In this document: positions 22,586-34,810 of the stretch, in pieces | Layout: each line of letters starts with the position of its first letter | How positions within the stretch are numbered: position 1 is the stretch's first letter | Source of the DNA: Naumovozyma dairenensis CBS 421 | Lineage: Eukaryota > Ascomycota > Saccharomycetes > Saccharomycetales > Saccharomycetaceae | Reading direction: 5' to 3' | Length of the DNA: 64,000 nucleotides | NCBI RefSeq assembly: GCF_000227115.2 | Contig: NC_016487.1 | Span: 248,001 to 312,000, forward strand | Translations under genes and position numbers: made by a program | Notes under the pieces: model-generated | Told to the model about the DNA's origin: nothing | Databases searched by the model: none | The model's input: the letters and a program-made list of their open reading frames with translations, nothing else

Positions 22586-23695
22586 ATGATGCCTTCATCG
22601 CCTAATATGGACTCTTCGAAACAAGAGCAAATGTTCAATGAAATTTGGAATTCATGTGATATAAAGAATCAAGGTTTCATATTTGCCGATGAATTAACAA
22701 ATTTATTTGAATTCAATAAGGATAAATTTATCCGCCCACTGAGTACTCATGAAAGCAACTTAATACAACAATTTTCCTCACAGGATCCTACTTATAAAAT
22801 TACTAAGAATGACGTTAATAATGTTCTAAAGAAGTTAGTCAATTTTACTATATTCCAAATGTTGAAACCCACAACTTCTGTAGGTCCTCCAATTGAGAAT
22901 GGGAAAGAACCCATTGGTAAGAATGATGCTAATACTAAAGATAAACAAAATATCATAGTATCTCCATCGAATACTAGTAATAATAACAGCCCCAAGAAGA
23001 AAAAAAATCCAAATTTGATTGCTGAAATAAATAATTTAACAAGGCAATTAGGTATAAAGGATAATATTATATCTGAAAAACAACTTCTAATTGATGACTT
23101 AAAGGAAAATGTAGAAACTTATAAACGAAAATTCCAATTTTTACAAAAAGAATTCCTTTTTTATAAAGAAAATGTTGGGAAGAAATATTCAAGTAATTAT
23201 TCTCAATATTCTTTATCAGAACATGATGGAATAAAAGATCCCAAGCAAGACTTTCTATTATCTGAATTCAAAAGACAAATACAAGAGCAAAAATCGATTA
23301 TTCAACGATTACAAGAAAGGATTGAACTAAAGAAACCCTTCAACATTCCCACGAATATTGATAATTCTATAATTTCGAACAATGAACGCAAGAAACACTC
23401 AGGTATCATAAGTTCCCTTTCCAATTTCCTCTTTCCGTATCTTTTACCGATATTGACTTTTTCTCTTTCAGTCATTTTTTTGGTTATATTTTATCTCTTT
23501 AACAGCAAAGATAATGCAAGTATAGAATGGGAATTATCATGGTGGGAAAGATCTAATTGGCTAAGTAGTTTAGGTTGGAGTTTAAAAGATATGCTTTCTA
23601 TATTCACCTTTACACCTGACAATGCTAGTAACAACAACATCATGAATGATAAAGAAGCTTTTGATGCGTATATGAGAGCATTAAATAATTCGTGA
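22586..23695 (+). CDS. MPS2: Spindle pole body/nuclear envelope protein Mps2
   Basis: Mps2 anchors the spindle pole body in the nuclear envelope. The protein has 369 residues (387 in S. cerevisiae) and low overall similarity but matching architecture: N-terminal soluble domain, central coiled coil (about 150-260), a single membrane segment (about 282-306, FPYLLPILTFSLSVIFLVIF), and a conserved C-terminal motif LSWWERSNW resembling the S. cerevisiae LSWWENSG. The position next to HSF1 with opposite orientation equals YGL075C. Its duplicate in S. cerevisiae is CSM4, which is shorter, so MPS2 fits better. Confidence 0.9.
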   Translation: MMPSSPNMDSSKQEQMFNEIWNSCDIKNQGFIFADELTNLFEFNKDKFIRPLSTHESNLIQQFSSQDPTYKITKNDVNNVLKKLVNFTIFQMLKPTTSVGPPIENGKEPIGKNDANTKDKQNIIVSPSNTSNNNSPKKKKNPNLIAEINNLTRQLGIKDNIISEKQLLIDDLKENVETYKRKFQFLQKEFLFYKENVGKKYSSNYSQYSLSEHDGIKDPKQDFLLSEFKRQIQEQKSIIQRLQERIELKKPFNIPTNIDNSIISNNERKKHSGIISSLSNFLFPYLLPILTFSLSVIFLVIFYLFNSKDNASIEWELSWWERSNWLSSLGWSLKDMLSIFTFTPDNASNNNIMNDKEAFDAYMRALNNS

Positions 23696-25171
23696 CTTTT
23701 TTTTCTCACGTTTCATAACTTCTAAGTTGCATCTGCCATTTGCAAAAAATATATTTCGCTATATAAAAAGAATCCGCTTTTTATAAAAATAATAATAATG
23801 TAATTATATTCTTCATTCGAATCCTGACGATATTTGCTTCCTCTACTCTATCCATAGGTCCTATCATCCATATTTTTTTGAGATATCTACACATGTACAT
23901 TAAGCCCTAATTAATATTTTATGCCAACTATATTTTTTATTTTAAGACGCGCCTCGTTTCGTTGCGTTATGTCGCAGTAAACAACAAAATTTCCCTTTTC
24001 CATATAAAAAGGGCAGAGAATATTAGTTTCTTCTTTTACCAATTTAAGCATATCATGTGGTAACCTGTTTTTCGTATGAAAAGAACGCCAAGTATGCCTA
24101 CCTACCATACAAGGGCATAAAATAATGTAATGATGAATGATTTCTTGCCTTTGTGAGTTCATAATCGTACCAAATCATAACCATCATAAATAACGAATGG
24201 GAAAAAAGGATAATAACAATGAAGAAAAAAGTGATGATAGATGTCATTAAGACATTATTTTAAGTGACTAGCTATATGCAATGTTGTCTACTTGTTAACC
24301 ATCTTTCGGGACTGATTTTTCTTCTTTATTGTTTCTCTTTTTTTGTTCTAAGCTTATTTATTCTTTTTCCTTGTTTACGTAAGAATAGACATATATTCAA
24401 GTGTCAAAAGTTTGAGTTCACGTTGATTTCACTTGCGATGACTAAAACAAATGAAAGAAATTCAAGAATAGAAAAGAAAGAACCTGTGACGATATTGAGA
24501 AGTCACAATGAGATACCATTACAACACAATATCTACGTAGTGGTCGAACCCTTGTATTCTAATACTTTGTTCATAGACTTATATCATATAAGTCCTACGT
24601 TCATTTTCTAAATACCCATTAAAATAGAGAGTCGCTATGGGAACATACAGTATAATATAACTCTACGTAGCAATATAGGTTTTTATTAGTTATGGTCAAG
24701 TTGGGATCACACAAGATTAACGTAGCCTTAGTTACTGTTCGAGGTCATATATATTGATATATCTGTGGCAATTAGAAGCATAATTAGAAATAGTTTATCA
24801 ATAAGCAGTATTTCCTTGTTCAAATAAACAGACCATCAAGTTGTGACTGTAAGAACAACAACACACCCACACATTACAAAGATGTAACTCGTGCACAGAT
24901 GTTTTATATTTTCTGTATTTTTTGTTTTCCCGCCCAATTGCGCATTTTGATGTTTCCTGGAGAAATTTCCCCGAAGACGCAAAAAAAATAATCCTTTTGG
25001 AAGAATGGGTAGGTTTGATTTTCCACGGTATACTTCCCAAAAGTTATCGATTTTCATCAAATATTTAAACTCTATGTATATCAACTTATCATTATTCCTT
25101 AAACCTTAGTCTCATTATTTTATTAACTAGTAATATTTGATTTGAAAAGACACTGTAAATCACGATCGAAA
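23696..25171. other. Intergenic MPS2-RPL7 with RPL7 promoter
   Basis: About 1.5 kb carries the MPS2 3' end and the RPL7 promoter, including a perfect Rap1 site. Short open frames (for example 24264-24611) have no protein-like motifs. Nothing else is recognised. Confidence 0.6.
24863..24875 (+). promoter_or_regulatory. Rap1 binding site of RPL7
   Basis: ACACCCACACATT matches the Rap1 consensus of ribosomal protein genes (ACACCCRYACAYM) at all but the last position. It lies 297 bases upstream of the RPL7 ATG, the usual distance in yeast ribosomal protein promoters. A T-rich tract and a weaker CTACCCATT match on the other strand follow downstream. Confidence 0.75.
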
Positions 25172-26940
<1,769 letters not shown>

Positions 26941-27925
26941 GAAGTTTAAAATAATAGATATTCTGTTTAAAAAATAAATTAATTAATTATTAATTAATTA
27001 TAAGAAATATAATATTGTTTTTTCCCATCCATCCATCCATCCATCCCATCAATCAATCCTTCTTATTCAACAAATCAACAGTGCTTTTATTTGTATAATA
27101 ATATTAATGTATACTTTTTTATAGTCTATATTTTTTTCATTGTTGATTTAGTAACCCTTTTAGCATCTTAATATTCCAAATCTAATACAAACAAAAAAAT
27201 TTCAAAACTTCTTATTTCTTTTTCTTATAACTTCATCGTTATTATTTGATTACATTTATGAATTTTATTGAAAAAATTCGGGTAAAAACAACTTCTGGAC
27301 GTACCAGCGTTCATGCTGAGAGTCAGTCCAACTACGTAGAGCTATGTTAAAATTGTTCCGAATACATTTCTCTAGTGGAATAATGTAATCAGCTGATATT
27401 TGATGCAGAACAGTAGTTTGACAATAAAAAGAAATTGCATGGTGGTTGAGGACTTGTTAGTGTTGTTATAACCTTAGAATAATTTAATAGCTCTACATTT
27501 GAGAAAAAGTGTAGACAGCGGCGTGGACATGAAAGTTAGCAATTATGCTCTGGATACGACACACATTAGATAAGATTGGCAATAGAATGAATCATACACG
27601 TACAACCAATGTATTTGTTAAATATTTTGATAAAATGCTCGGAAGTTCTCCATGATATAAGGGAGAGTGCTACGGGATTACACTATTAGCAATTGAGGAT
27701 AGGTAGTGACAATGAATCCGGGCGTGTGAAATACAGTCAGTAAAGGACTGCGTGCTGCTAATATACGTATATATTTGTTGTTTGTTGACTTCTGTATTCC
27801 ACGAAGAGTCACTTAGTTAGAATATATAAATTATAGAAGACAATTGTTTAGTCTATACGTATGTAGAATCTCTGTAATAGAGTAAAGCACCCATGACTGT
27901 CGCTGTCAGTGTCACTGTTACTGTC

Positions 27926-27977
27926 GCTGTCACTATATATATATATATATATATATATTGTCTGACACTGTGACAGC
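27926..27977. repeat. Inverted repeat around a (TA)n run
   Basis: GCTGTCAC (27926-27933) and its exact complement GTGACAGC (27970-27977) flank 36 bases that include a 25-base TATA run. It could extrude as a cruciform. The upstream flank is also a run of CTGTCACTG-like units. Confidence 0.75.
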
Positions 27978-28076
27978 ATGTGCTTCTCTATGAACAACTA
28001 TGTCGTAATTGTCACATGCTTCTTACTTCTTCTTCTCCTCTATCGGCATAATATACGTATTTTGTGCATTCATGTG
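27977..28076 (+). promoter_or_regulatory. Three CATGTG boxes (Ino2/Ino4-type) upstream of HNM1
   Basis: CATGTG occurs at 27977-27982 and 28071-28076, and on the minus strand at 28013-28018 within AATTGTCACATGC. CATGTG is the core of the inositol/choline-responsive element (CATGTGAAAT) bound by Ino2/Ino4. HNM1 is a known member of that regulon in S. cerevisiae. Three cores within 100 bases, 460-560 bases before the gene, make this plausible; exact consensus flanks are incomplete. Confidence 0.5.
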
Positions 28077-28292
28077 CATACACCGAAGTGGATATTGACG
28101 GCGCGCGCTCGCTCAGTTCATAAAATCCGGTGAGACACTCTCAACAACAACATAGTGCCCAGAGCATGTCAATCAATGGTATGCCATAGCACAGATGTCA
28201 TGTTCATATGCTAGATGGATATCAATTACATACAGTCAATTGAACTCAACACTGAAGAATAAGGACAACAACACCAAATTTGCTTATAAGTA

Positions 28293-28329
28293 CCATTCCC
28301 ATTCCCATTCCCATTCCCATTCCCATTCC
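28293..28329. repeat. (CCCATT)6 microsatellite
   Basis: This is a perfect six-base period over about 37 bases. It lies about 205-240 bases upstream of HNM1. Confidence 0.85.
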
Positions 28330-28534
28330 TATTCCATACATTTAATATCCTTTCAATTCGCTCGAGCATTTTGTTAAAGCTGCTGGTTCAATTTTATCAT
28401 AATACTCTCATTCGCTATCCATATCGCAATTTATCTAAAGGGAAAAGGAATATATATCTCTATATATATAGGTCTCATTGCTACATTTACCATTTCAAGA
28501 TCAAACTTCGCACTAAAACTATAAACAAGTTATA

Positions 28535-30337
28535 ATGTACGAACCAGATCATTTATCAAACACAAGCATCCATAGAAGAGATGAATTCGATGAGAAGTTA
28601 AAAGAACTACCAACAACGGAACAACAACATACTATAAAATCAATTACACCAGAAGGTGATGAAAATGACACTGAAAGTCAAATAATAAATAAAAATGGTA
28701 ACAACAATACTACTACGAACGGTTCAGAAGTTCATCTAAGGAAATCATTCTCCCTATGGTCAGTCCTAGGTGTCGGATTCGGTTTAACAAATTCATGGTT
28801 CGGTATCTCCACTTCCATGGTCACAGGTATATCATCAGGTGGTCCCATGATGGTCATATACGGTATAATAATCATCGCTCTCATATCTATATGCATTGGT
28901 ACATCTTTGGGTGAATTATCATCCGCTTATCCTCATGCAGGTGGTCAATTCTGGTGGTCTTTAAAATTGGCTCCTCCTAAATATAAACGTCTAGCTGCTT
29001 ACATGTGTGGATCATTCGCTTACGCGGGATCCGTTTTCACTAGTGCCTCTACAACTTTATCTGCAGCTACTGAAGTCGTCGGTATGTATGCTCTAACTCA
29101 TGAAGACTTCGTTCCTAAAAGATGGCATGTATTTGTTTGTTTCGAAATATTACATTTGTTCTTAATGATCTTCAATTGTTACGGGAAATCATTACCCATC
29201 ATATCAGCAAGTTCTTTATACATTTCATTATCTTCATTTTTAATCATAACAATAACAGTATTGGCATGTTCTCGTGGTCAATTCAATGACGCTAAATTCG
29301 TTTTCGCTACTTTCTATAATGAAACAGGTTGGAAAAATAGTGGAATTGCATTCATTGTAGGGTTAATCAACCCAGCATGGTCTTTCTCATGTCTTGATTG
29401 TGCCACTCATATGGCATTCGAAGTTGAAAAACCTGAACGTGTAATCCCAATCGCAATTTTATCCACAATCGCTATTGGATTCATCACATCATTTTGTTAC
29501 GTCATATCAATGTTTTTCTCATTACGTGATTTAGATTCTATCTTAAAATCCACTACGGGTGCTCCAATCTTAGATATTTATAATCAAGCCCTAGGAAACA
29601 AAGCTGGTGCCATCATCCTTGGATGTATGATTCTTTTCACATCATTCGGTTGTGTCATCGCATGCCACACATGGCAAGCAAGATTAGGTTGGTCATTTGC
29701 AAGAGATAATGGATTACCATATTCTAAATTATGGGCACAAGTTAATCCACAAGTAGGTGTACCATTAAATGCTCATTTGATGTCATGTGCTTGGATTTCA
29801 TTAATTGGGATCTTATACCTTGCCTCTTCCACTGCTTTCAATTCATTGATTACAGGGTGTATAGCATTTTTATTACTATCTTATATTATCCCCGTATCTT
29901 GTTTGTTATTGAAGAAACGTCAAATTCGTCATGGTCCATTTTGGTTGGGAAAATTTGGGTTGTTTTCTAATATTGTATTGTTATTATGGACCGTTTTCGC
30001 AATCGTGTTTTTCTCATTCCCTGCAATGATGCCTGTGACAAAGGATAATATGAATTATGTGGCAGTCGTTATTGCCGGGTATACATTATATTCTGTGTTA
30101 TATTGGAATTTTAAAGGTTATAAAGAATTCCATGCATCAGAAGAAGAAGAAGAACAACAAGAATACGCTAATGATATCTCTACCAATGGTGATGGAATGG
30201 GTGGTGCAAGTGATTCCATCGGGCTATCTGCTATGGGTATAGTATCGAATGAAGAAGAAGAAGATGTATCCGATAGAGAAACAGAGATTTATATCATGAA
30301 TGGTGATAAAAATATTATTCATCAAAACAATATATGA
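28535..30337 (+). CDS. HNM1: Choline/ethanolamine permease Hnm1
   Basis: Hnm1 is the plasma-membrane choline transporter of the amino acid/choline permease (APC) superfamily. It feeds choline to phosphatidylcholine synthesis. The protein has 600 residues (563 in S. cerevisiae) with about 12 membrane segments between residues 80 and 530. Its body is nearly identical to Hnm1: EVHLRKSFSLWSVLGVGFGL, SSAYPHAGGQFWWSLKLAPP, SFSCLDCATHMAFEVEKPER. The hydrophilic N-terminus and an acidic C-terminal tail are longer and more divergent. The position after RPL7 equals YGL077C. Confidence 0.97.
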   Translation: MYEPDHLSNTSIHRRDEFDEKLKELPTTEQQHTIKSITPEGDENDTESQIINKNGNNNTTTNGSEVHLRKSFSLWSVLGVGFGLTNSWFGISTSMVTGISSGGPMMVIYGIIIIALISICIGTSLGELSSAYPHAGGQFWWSLKLAPPKYKRLAAYMCGSFAYAGSVFTSASTTLSAATEVVGMYALTHEDFVPKRWHVFVCFEILHLFLMIFNCYGKSLPIISASSLYISLSSFLIITITVLACSRGQFNDAKFVFATFYNETGWKNSGIAFIVGLINPAWSFSCLDCATHMAFEVEKPERVIPIAILSTIAIGFITSFCYVISMFFSLRDLDSILKSTTGAPILDIYNQALGNKAGAIILGCMILFTSFGCVIACHTWQARLGWSFARDNGLPYSKLWAQVNPQVGVPLNAHLMSCAWISLIGILYLASSTAFNSLITGCIAFLLLSYIIPVSCLLLKKRQIRHGPFWLGKFGLFSNIVLLLWTVFAIVFFSFPAMMPVTKDNMNYVAVVIAGYTLYSVLYWNFKGYKEFHASEEEEEQQEYANDISTNGDGMGGASDSIGLSAMGIVSNEEEEDVSDRETEIYIMNGDKNIIHQNNI

Positions 30338-30653
30338 TCTAATTCTACGTGTACATAGTAAATCGAGAGGGAAACATTTGTGCGAATTAAATTACACAAC
30401 TCTGATTAATTGATCTATTTCTAAATATCCATATACCAAAAAACATTTCCAAATATTATTTATCCATTTTTTATAGAGGTATGCAATATAATATAGCAAC
30501 CCACCAATTAAGAATTCAATACTACTAAGTTATTGTATTGATAAGAATTCTAATGACAATTATATCTTTTGTGACAGGAAATTCTCATTAAGACAAGTTG
30601 CATCGCATGTTCTTTATTTTCTCGCGTTGTGTAAAGTTTTGCCGCCAAAAGAG

Positions 30654-30665
30654 TGAAAAATTTTC
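30654..30665 (+). promoter_or_regulatory. RRPE element of DBP3
   Basis: TGAAAAATTTTC matches the ribosomal RNA processing element (core AAAATTTT, bound by Stb3). It is about 170 bases upstream of the DBP3 ATG and next to a PAC-like site, the standard pair in ribosome biogenesis genes. Confidence 0.65.
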
Positions 30666-30696
30666 AAAACAAGAAAAAAAATAATAAAATAAGTAG

Positions 30697-30704
30697 CTCA
30701 TCGA
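30697..30704 (+). promoter_or_regulatory. PAC-like element of DBP3
   Basis: CTCATCGA is one base from the PAC core CTCATCGC (bound by Dot6/Tod6). It lies about 130 bases upstream of DBP3 and 32 bases after the RRPE, followed by a poly(dA) tract. Confidence 0.55.
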
Positions 30705-30831
30705 CAAAAAAAAAAAAAAAAGGAAGTAATAAAAAACTTGCCATAACTTATTCTTGATTCAATAATTAATAATTAGTCAAAAGTCTAACACTATATTACC
30801 TTATTTGAAATCTTCCCCAACTAATATCACA

Positions 30832-32403
30832 ATGACTAAAGACGAAATTAAAGATAGAAAGAGAAAAGTTGAAGATGAAGAAATAATTGAAAAGAAGAAA
30901 CATAAGAAGGATAAAAAAGATAAGAAACATAAAAAGGATAAAAAGGATAAAAAGGAAAAGAAACACAAGAAGGAATCGAAACCTGATACCGAAGTTGAAA
31001 CTGAAAAGGAACCCACCATCTCAAAAGACCAAGATTCTTCTTATATTGAAAATGAAGAATTATCTATTATTCCTCAATCTGAAGTAGATGAATTTTATAA
31101 AGAAAATGAAGTATCAGTTAAAGATCCATCTGATTTGAATTTACGTCCCTTATTATCATTCAATCATGTTTCATTCGATGAGAGAATTCAAGATGAAATC
31201 GCTAAATTCCCTAAACCAACTCCAATTCAAGCTGTCTCATGGCCATATTTGTTATCTGGTAAAGATGTAATTGGTGTAGCAGAAACTGGGTCAGGTAAGA
31301 CTTTCGCATTCGGTGTTCCAGCTATTGATTATTTAGTTAAAACTAATCAAAGCAATAACAAAAAAAATAGTGGTGGTATTCAAGTCTTAGTCATTTCTCC
31401 AACTAGAGAATTGGCATCTCAAATTTATGATAATCTAATTATTTTAACGGAAAAAGTTGGATTACAATGTTGTTGTGTTTATGGTGGTGTTCCAAAGGAA
31501 GCTCAAAGAATTCAATTGAAAAAATCTCAAGTTGTAGTCGCTACCCCAGGTAGATTATTAGATTTAATTCAAGAAGGATCAGTCAATTTATCTGCAGTTA
31601 AATACTTAGTCTTAGATGAGGCTGATAGAATGTTAGAAAAGGGATTCGAAGAAGATATTAAAAATATTATTAGAGAAACTTCACCAAAGGGAAGGCAAAC
31701 TTTAATGTTTACAGCTACTTGGCCAAAGGAAGTTCGTGAATTGGCTTCATCATTCATGAACGAGCCTGTGAAAGTTTCCATTGGTAATAGAGATGAACTA
31801 ACCGCTAATAAAAGAATTACACAAATCGTGGAAGTCATTGACCCTCAAAGAAAGGATAGAAAATTGTTAGATTTATTAAAGAAATATCATTCCGGTCCAA
31901 CGAAAAATGATAAAGTTTTAATATTCGCGTTATATAAGAAGGAAGCAGCTCGTGTTGAAAGAAATTTGAAATATAATGGTTATGAAGTCGCTGCCATTCA
32001 TGGTGATTTATCTCAAGAACAAAGAACTCGTGCATTAGGTGAATTTAAGGCAGGTAAAACTAATTTATTATTAGCCACCGATGTTGCTGCAAGAGGTTTA
32101 GATATTCCCAATGTTAAGACTGTTATTAATTTAACATTCCCATTGACTGTGGAAGATTATGTCCATAGAATTGGTAGAACAGGTAGAGCCGGTCAAACAG
32201 GTACTGCTCATACTTTATTCACAGAACATGAGAAACATCTTGCTGGTGGTCTAGTAAATGTTCTAAATGGTGCTAATCAACCAGTACCTGAAGATTTAAT
32301 TAAATTTGGTACCCATACTAAGAAGAAAGAGCATGGAGCTTACGGTGCATTTTATAAAGATGTTGATATGAGTAAGAAACCAAAAAAGATCACTTTTGAT
32401 TAA
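30832..32403 (+). CDS. DBP3: DEAD-box RNA helicase Dbp3 (60S ribosome assembly)
   Basis: Dbp3 is a nucleolar ATP-dependent RNA helicase in early processing of the large-subunit pre-rRNA. From the ATG at 30832 the product is 523 residues, the same length as in S. cerevisiae. An N-terminal Lys-rich KKDKK/KHKK region (about 15-55) precedes the helicase core. The core shows the Q motif ([10 protein letters not shown]), [20 protein letters not shown] in [12 protein letters not shown] in [15 protein letters not shown] and [10 protein letters not shown]. An upstream in-frame TTG is not a plausible start, since conservation begins at MTKDEIKD. It follows HNM1 as in YGL077C-YGL078C. Confidence 0.98.
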   Translation: MTKDEIKDRKRKVEDEEIIEKKKHKKDKKDKKHKKDKKDKKEKKHKKESKPDTEVETEKEPTISKDQDSSYIENEELSIIPQSEVDEFYKENEVSVKDPSDLNLRPLLSFNHVSFDERIQDEIAKFPKPTPIQAVSWPYLLSGKDVIGVAETGSGKTFAFGVPAIDYLVKTNQSNNKKNSGGIQVLVISPTRELASQIYDNLIILTEKVGLQCCCVYGGVPKEAQRIQLKKSQVVVATPGRLLDLIQEGSVNLSAVKYLVLDEADRMLEKGFEEDIKNIIRETSPKGRQTLMFTATWPKEVRELASSFMNEPVKVSIGNRDELTANKRITQIVEVIDPQRKDRKLLDLLKKYHSGPTKNDKVLIFALYKKEAARVERNLKYNGYEVAAIHGDLSQEQRTRALGEFKAGKTNLLLATDVAARGLDIPNVKTVINLTFPLTVEDYVHRIGRTGRAGQTGTAHTLFTEHEKHLAGGLVNVLNGANQPVPEDLIKFGTHTKKKEHGAYGAFYKDVDMSKKPKKITFD

Positions 32404-32638
32404 TTGTATTGTATTTCACGTCAGATTAATCGTTTGTAGATAAAGAAAAAAAGAAAGGAACCTTCATTTTTATTACTAATATTTTTTTGCCAAAAAAATT
32501 GGTCCCTCAAAATTAGAGGTTGACTATATTTATTTTTTATGTAACATAGTTCATCTCTTCTTTAAACAAAATATTCATTTCAATTAAACAACAAATATGA
32601 TAATAATTACAGACTTTTTTAATATGCACATTCGAAAG

Positions 32639-33355
32639 CTAGTGACTGTTTTCCCCACTGTCGTCATCCTGATCAAGTTGTCTATCAATAATTTTCTCCC
32701 TTGCTTGGTTAAATTCAATAGGATATTGTGTTCGGAGTTCATCATTAAACTTATTAATTTTCCTCCTTGCATCAATTATATTTCGCTTTATACGATTAGA
32801 TACAACGACCCCGTTTTCAAATCTTTCTTGGAAGTGATTCAATTGTTTCTTTGTCATATTAAGCAATTGTCTTAATTCCAAACTTTTAGAATTAATCACT
32901 GCAGACGTTTTCGTTTGTGATTGGAAAGCTTCAGAAAAGTCTATGGATTCCACCGCTTGAGTCAATGATTCAAATATATACTTAGAAACATCAAACATTG
33001 GATCAGATCCCTGGGAATTCAATAATGGTCCATTATTACCAGCGCTTGTTTTAGTAGTATCAGTTGCATTACCTGCAGATTCAGGCACAACATTCTGAAG
33101 GAGATCGTTTAATTCTTGCGACGCTATTTCTGAATCATCCTCATTGTCTTCTAATTCATGATTGAGAGCATGCAAGCTTTCACCTTCGTCATCATTATCG
33201 GAATTGTTACTAGAACTTGATGATATGTTCTCTGAGAGTTCACTAGCCATATCATCGGTTATTGGGATAGCATAAGAATGTGAACTAACGCTTGGAGATT
33301 GTGATCTCCCTATATCATTGGTGTCGTTGACCTCATTACTTACATTCTTACTCAT
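32639..33355 (-). CDS. KXD1: BLOC-1 complex subunit Kxd1
   Basis: Kxd1 is a KxDL-family subunit of the yeast BLOC-1 complex, involved in endosome maturation. The protein has 238 residues (218 in S. cerevisiae). The first 110 residues are Ser/Asn/Asp-rich, with the conserved SYAIPITDDM. The KxDL coiled-coil region (about 120-225) contains FDVSKYIFESL, QTKTSAVINSKSLELRQ and PIEFNQAREKI, all close to the S. cerevisiae protein. It converges with DBP3; the position equals YGL079W. Confidence 0.93.
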   Translation of the reverse strand: MSKNVSNEVNDTNDIGRSQSPSVSSHSYAIPITDDMASELSENISSSSSNNSDNDDEGESLHALNHELEDNEDDSEIASQELNDLLQNVVPESAGNATDTTKTSAGNNGPLLNSQGSDPMFDVSKYIFESLTQAVESIDFSEAFQSQTKTSAVINSKSLELRQLLNMTKKQLNHFQERFENGVVVSNRIKRNIIDARRKINKFNDELRTQYPIEFNQAREKIIDRQLDQDDDSGENSH

Positions 33356-34406
33356 ATCGACATTTTTCTGGCTCTTGACCTCCTGTGTATTTTCTAGAAA
33401 CTAATCTCTATTGGAAGCTTCTTGCTACTTTCAAATAATAAGAATAATAATGCGTTTATGCACTTTTTATATTTAACTAAAACCGAACTTACGATTTTCT
33501 ACTTACTAGAGATATTAAAGGAACGATAGAGAAAATTAATTACAGTTGGCGAGAGAGTCCTTAATGACAAACATTACAGCACTTTGAGCTGATTGATACA
33601 ATTCGAGCCCTGCTTGATCAATTCTTTTGGAAGACCAAGTCAGAAAAGTACGTGTATGAATTTTGATAAACCGAGCTATTGAAGGGACCAAGTCGCATGT
33701 TGGGAAGCACCATATAATCTTGAAGATATCTCGCAATATCAGTAACATTGATGTGATGTCAAAGTAGTCCTTACTCCCGGGCAACTCAATATCTTATGTG
33801 AGTTTGTAGTTATTGCCGCTAATTATGTATAATTGTATAAAGTTAAAACCAATTGCAGCATTGTTGTTACTGCTTGATAAGTTGTGTACGTTTAACATTA
33901 GTAATAAGAGGAGACAAAAATGCAGGTCACCATAAGCTGGATATAATATGAAAAAACGTTTGAGTTGTGATTAATACTAAGACATAGACGATCATTAGTC
34001 GCTTGTGCTCAATTGTACCGCGTTCTAAACCGATAGCTATGTTGTCCAATGCATTTTTGGAATGAATAGTAACATATTAAGGATTATAAGTATTAAGATG
34101 ATGGTTTAGTTAAATATATACACATATTTTATATATGTATATATACTACTGTACTTTTTCCTAGATAAATTATGCAAAAAAATAATTCACTTATTAGAGC
34201 CTCTTAATTGGCCTGTAGTTTATTACTATTTTATGTCTTCAATAGTTGGAGATAGTCATTAAAAGAAGGTTTGACTTGACATGGAGCAGGTAAAAATATG
34301 GTACGAGTCTTAACATGGACTAGTTTCAAAAAAGAAACAAATTTTTATATGAATATAAGTTCAATAAAAAAGGTAAAAACGACTAACATACTTCTATCCT
34401 ACTCAT
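33356..34406. other. Intergenic between KXD1 and MPC1
   Basis: About 1 kb of AT-rich sequence. The largest frame, on the minus strand at 33536-33784, has no recognisable motif and I treat it as chance. I see no RNA gene. Confidence 0.55.
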
Positions 34407-34810
34407 TCATTCCTCTTTAATCGTTTCATTTTGACGAGCTTCCATTTCATGTTTCCTATGTATTTCATTTTGTTGCTCTTCAGACATAAAATAATGGAAA
34501 TCAATAAATCGAAACCCTTGCATCAATTGAGCTCCTTCATTAATGAAATGACAACCAAATAATAAATAATTCTTAGGTGTCACAGCTACAGTATATTTCA
34601 TAAAGACACCAGAATATACCACTAATGCTAAAGTCATTGGACCTGAAATTAATGTTTGATCTTTTTTCAAGTCATATAGAGCTGCAATTGGGATACCAAA
34701 ATTTGAAACGGGACCCCAAAAATGTGTTGTAAATACGTATTTAAGTGTTTCCTTATTGATATATTCTGAATAAAGGAACGGGTAGCAGCTCGCTGAATTG
34801 GTTGCGACAT
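34407..34810 (-). CDS. MPC1: Mitochondrial pyruvate carrier subunit Mpc1 with apparent one-base frameshift
   Basis: Mpc1 is a subunit of the inner-membrane pyruvate carrier. The continuous frame from 34763 to 34407 reads YINKETLKYVFTTHFWGPVS and on to DLKKDQTLISGPMTLALVVYSGVFMKY and NYLLFGCHFINEGAQLMQGFRF, matching S. cerevisiae Mpc1 (130 residues). It has no ATG. The expected N-terminus MSQPIQRAATRSFIQ begins at ATG 34808-34810 in a different frame. One base is missing at about 34764-34765: CAGAATATATC where CAGAAATATATC would restore the frame. This is either an assembly undercall or a real disruption. The position between KXD1 and the MINDY gene equals YGL080W. Confidence 0.9.

Larger units (their letters stand above)
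26941..28534. other. Long intergenic region RPL7-HNM1
   Basis: About 1.6 kb without a gene. It has a CATC microsatellite (about 27025-27050), a CGGGTAA Reb1-type site (27279-27285), an AT hairpin, three CATGTG boxes, a CCCATT repeat and TATA-like runs near 28455-28475. Most of it appears to be the HNM1 upstream region. Confidence 0.6.
30338..30831. other. Intergenic HNM1-DBP3 with ribosome-biogenesis promoter signals
   Basis: This region contains the HNM1 3' end and the DBP3 promoter with RRPE, PAC and a poly(dA) run at about 30705-30720. No other gene is seen. Confidence 0.7.

Noticed and set aside
28195..28377. 60-codon frame with a His-Ser repeat upstream of HNM1
   Set aside because: The repeat is only the translation of the CCCATT microsatellite.
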